A model generated the notes under the pieces. It searched no databases, was not told the DNA's origin, and worked only from the letters and a program-made list of their open reading frames with translations. Below are positions 17,564 to 18,261 of a DNA stretch of 18,261 bases, piece after piece. The first letter of the stretch is position 1, and every line of letters starts with the position of its first letter. Source of the DNA: Hamiltosporidium magnivora (taxonomy: Eukaryota; Microsporidia; Dubosqiidae); NCBI GenBank assembly GCA_004325065.1, contig PITI01000164.1, forward strand, positions 1 through 18,261, given 5' to 3'. A program made the translations under genes and the position numbers.

Positions 17564-17711
17564 TCCAGAAAGGCAGCCAAGTTTGAAGTAAGTCTCTAGC
17601 AAGGAGATCGCCTTTCTACTCATCGTTCGTTTATTATAATAAAATTGGTTATTTCTAGAAATAAGAGAACTGTTTTTATATATTTAATCCATTCCGGTAC
17701 CTCCTCTTTTT
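17564..17711 (+). repeat. Repeat R2, first copy
   Basis: It matches 17860-18003 in the same orientation. Shared blocks are ggcagccaagtttgaagta, gtctctagcaaggagatcg, and tatttctagaaataagagaa with small changes. The two copies are offset by 294 bases. Similarity fades on into the A/T run that follows (taaacttaaaatataaaa here, taagtttaaaatataaaa after the second copy). No coding capacity is shared. Confidence 0.8.
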
Positions 17712-17859
17712 GTTAAAACCTATATATTTTTTATAAATTACTAAACTTAAAATATAAAAAAAATTTCAAGATTTTGTGTATAAATAATACCACAAGTGCA
17801 TTACAATCTAATGGTTTATTTGTTTTCTTTATTATTTTCTATGGTTTTGTCGTAAGTCT

Positions 17860-18003
17860 CTGGAAGGCAGCTAAGTTTGAAGTACGTCTCTAACAAGGAG
17901 ATCGTCTTTTTGCTCCCCGTTCTTTTGTTATTATGAAAATAATTATTTTTAGAAATAAAAGAATTGTCTTTATTGGTTTTATTCATCTTGGCACACCCTT
18001 TTC
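17860..18003 (+). repeat. Repeat R2, second copy
   Basis: It reads ggcagctaagtttgaagtac at 17866 and taacaaggagatcg near 17891, then atttttagaaataaaagaa. Differences from the first copy are mostly C/T and A/G changes, so the duplication is old or the copies were inserted separately. It lies directly upstream of R1 copy C. Confidence 0.8.
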
Positions 18004-18029
18004 TAAGTTTAAAATATAAAATATAAAAC

Positions 18030-18261
18030 TTTATTTAAAAATATCACATCTTTTTTAAAATAGTGGCAAGTGTTATATTTGTTTTCATGACATTAACACA
18101 GTTCTAGGTTTAACATAAATAACTGCTACCCCAAAACTCCATCAGTAACCCCTGCGATACCTACGTCCCAAAGCCTTTCATCTACCAGGTGTGTAGAACC
18201 TAATTACTAGGCGAGGCAGTTGCCCGGAGTTCGTTAATGTCCGTTGCATGGAGTGTGATCG
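18030..18261 (+). repeat. Dispersed repeat R1, copy C, cut by window end
   Basis: Homologous to copy A from about 5330 onward at roughly 85-90% by eye up to the last base, with conserved gttctaggtttaacataaat, catcagtaacccctgcgata and ggcgaggcagttgcccgg. Most differences are transitions. The element must continue beyond the window. On its minus strand the frame open in copy A is broken by stops, so R1 is probably non-coding. Confidence 0.85.

Overview
The window looks like a piece of a large, AT-rich microsporidian genome; GC is about a quarter by eye. Four intact, intronless protein genes are visible. All four have a CCC trinucleotide on the coding strand within 14 bases upstream of the ATG, and in two it touches the ATG. 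A CCC-type signal next to the start codon is a known microsporidian transcription signal. The housekeeping proteins are compact, as in microsporidia. Coding sequence fills only about 27% of the window and the rest is decayed, repeat-rich DNA. This fits a gene-sparse, inflated microsporidian genome (Hamiltosporidium, Edhazardia or Anncaliia type) rather than a compact Encephalitozoon-type one. The genus is inference.

Layout. (1) 560-1069, minus: a ubiquitin-conjugating E2 of the UBC4/UBC5 class, lying between two arms of a diverged inverted repeat (281-376 and 1240-1341). (2) 1584-1822: a GGG-rich minisatellite. (3) About 2321-5186: a heavily decayed hAT DNA transposon. Its plus-strand transposase can still be followed through many frame changes from about 3450 to 4905, and resembles the ZBED5/GTF2IRD2 type. 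(4) About 5320-6040: first copy of a dispersed non-coding repeat (R1). (5) 7230-9632, minus: an 800-residue, probably secreted leucine-rich-repeat protein. (6) About 10240-11240, minus: decayed C-terminal part of a non-LTR retrotransposon with a zinc knuckle and a restriction-like endonuclease domain. (7) 11448-12497, plus: proteasome lid subunit Rpn9 (PCI domain). (8) 14276-15205, minus: deoxyhypusine hydroxylase with all four His-Glu iron-ligand pairs. (9) 16295-18261: two more R1 copies and a duplicated 150-base repeat (R2); the last R1 copy is cut by the window end.

The E2 and Rpn9 both belong to the ubiquitin-proteasome system but are unlinked single genes, not an operon. Deoxyhypusine hydroxylase completes hypusine formation on eIF5A. 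The LRR protein is the lineage-specific, possibly host-facing gene. The least expected content is in the gene-free half: a relic hAT transposase and a relic endonuclease-bearing retroelement, both missed by simple ORF calling because stops and frameshifts break them. I saw no tRNA, rRNA, CRISPR array or intact mobile element.
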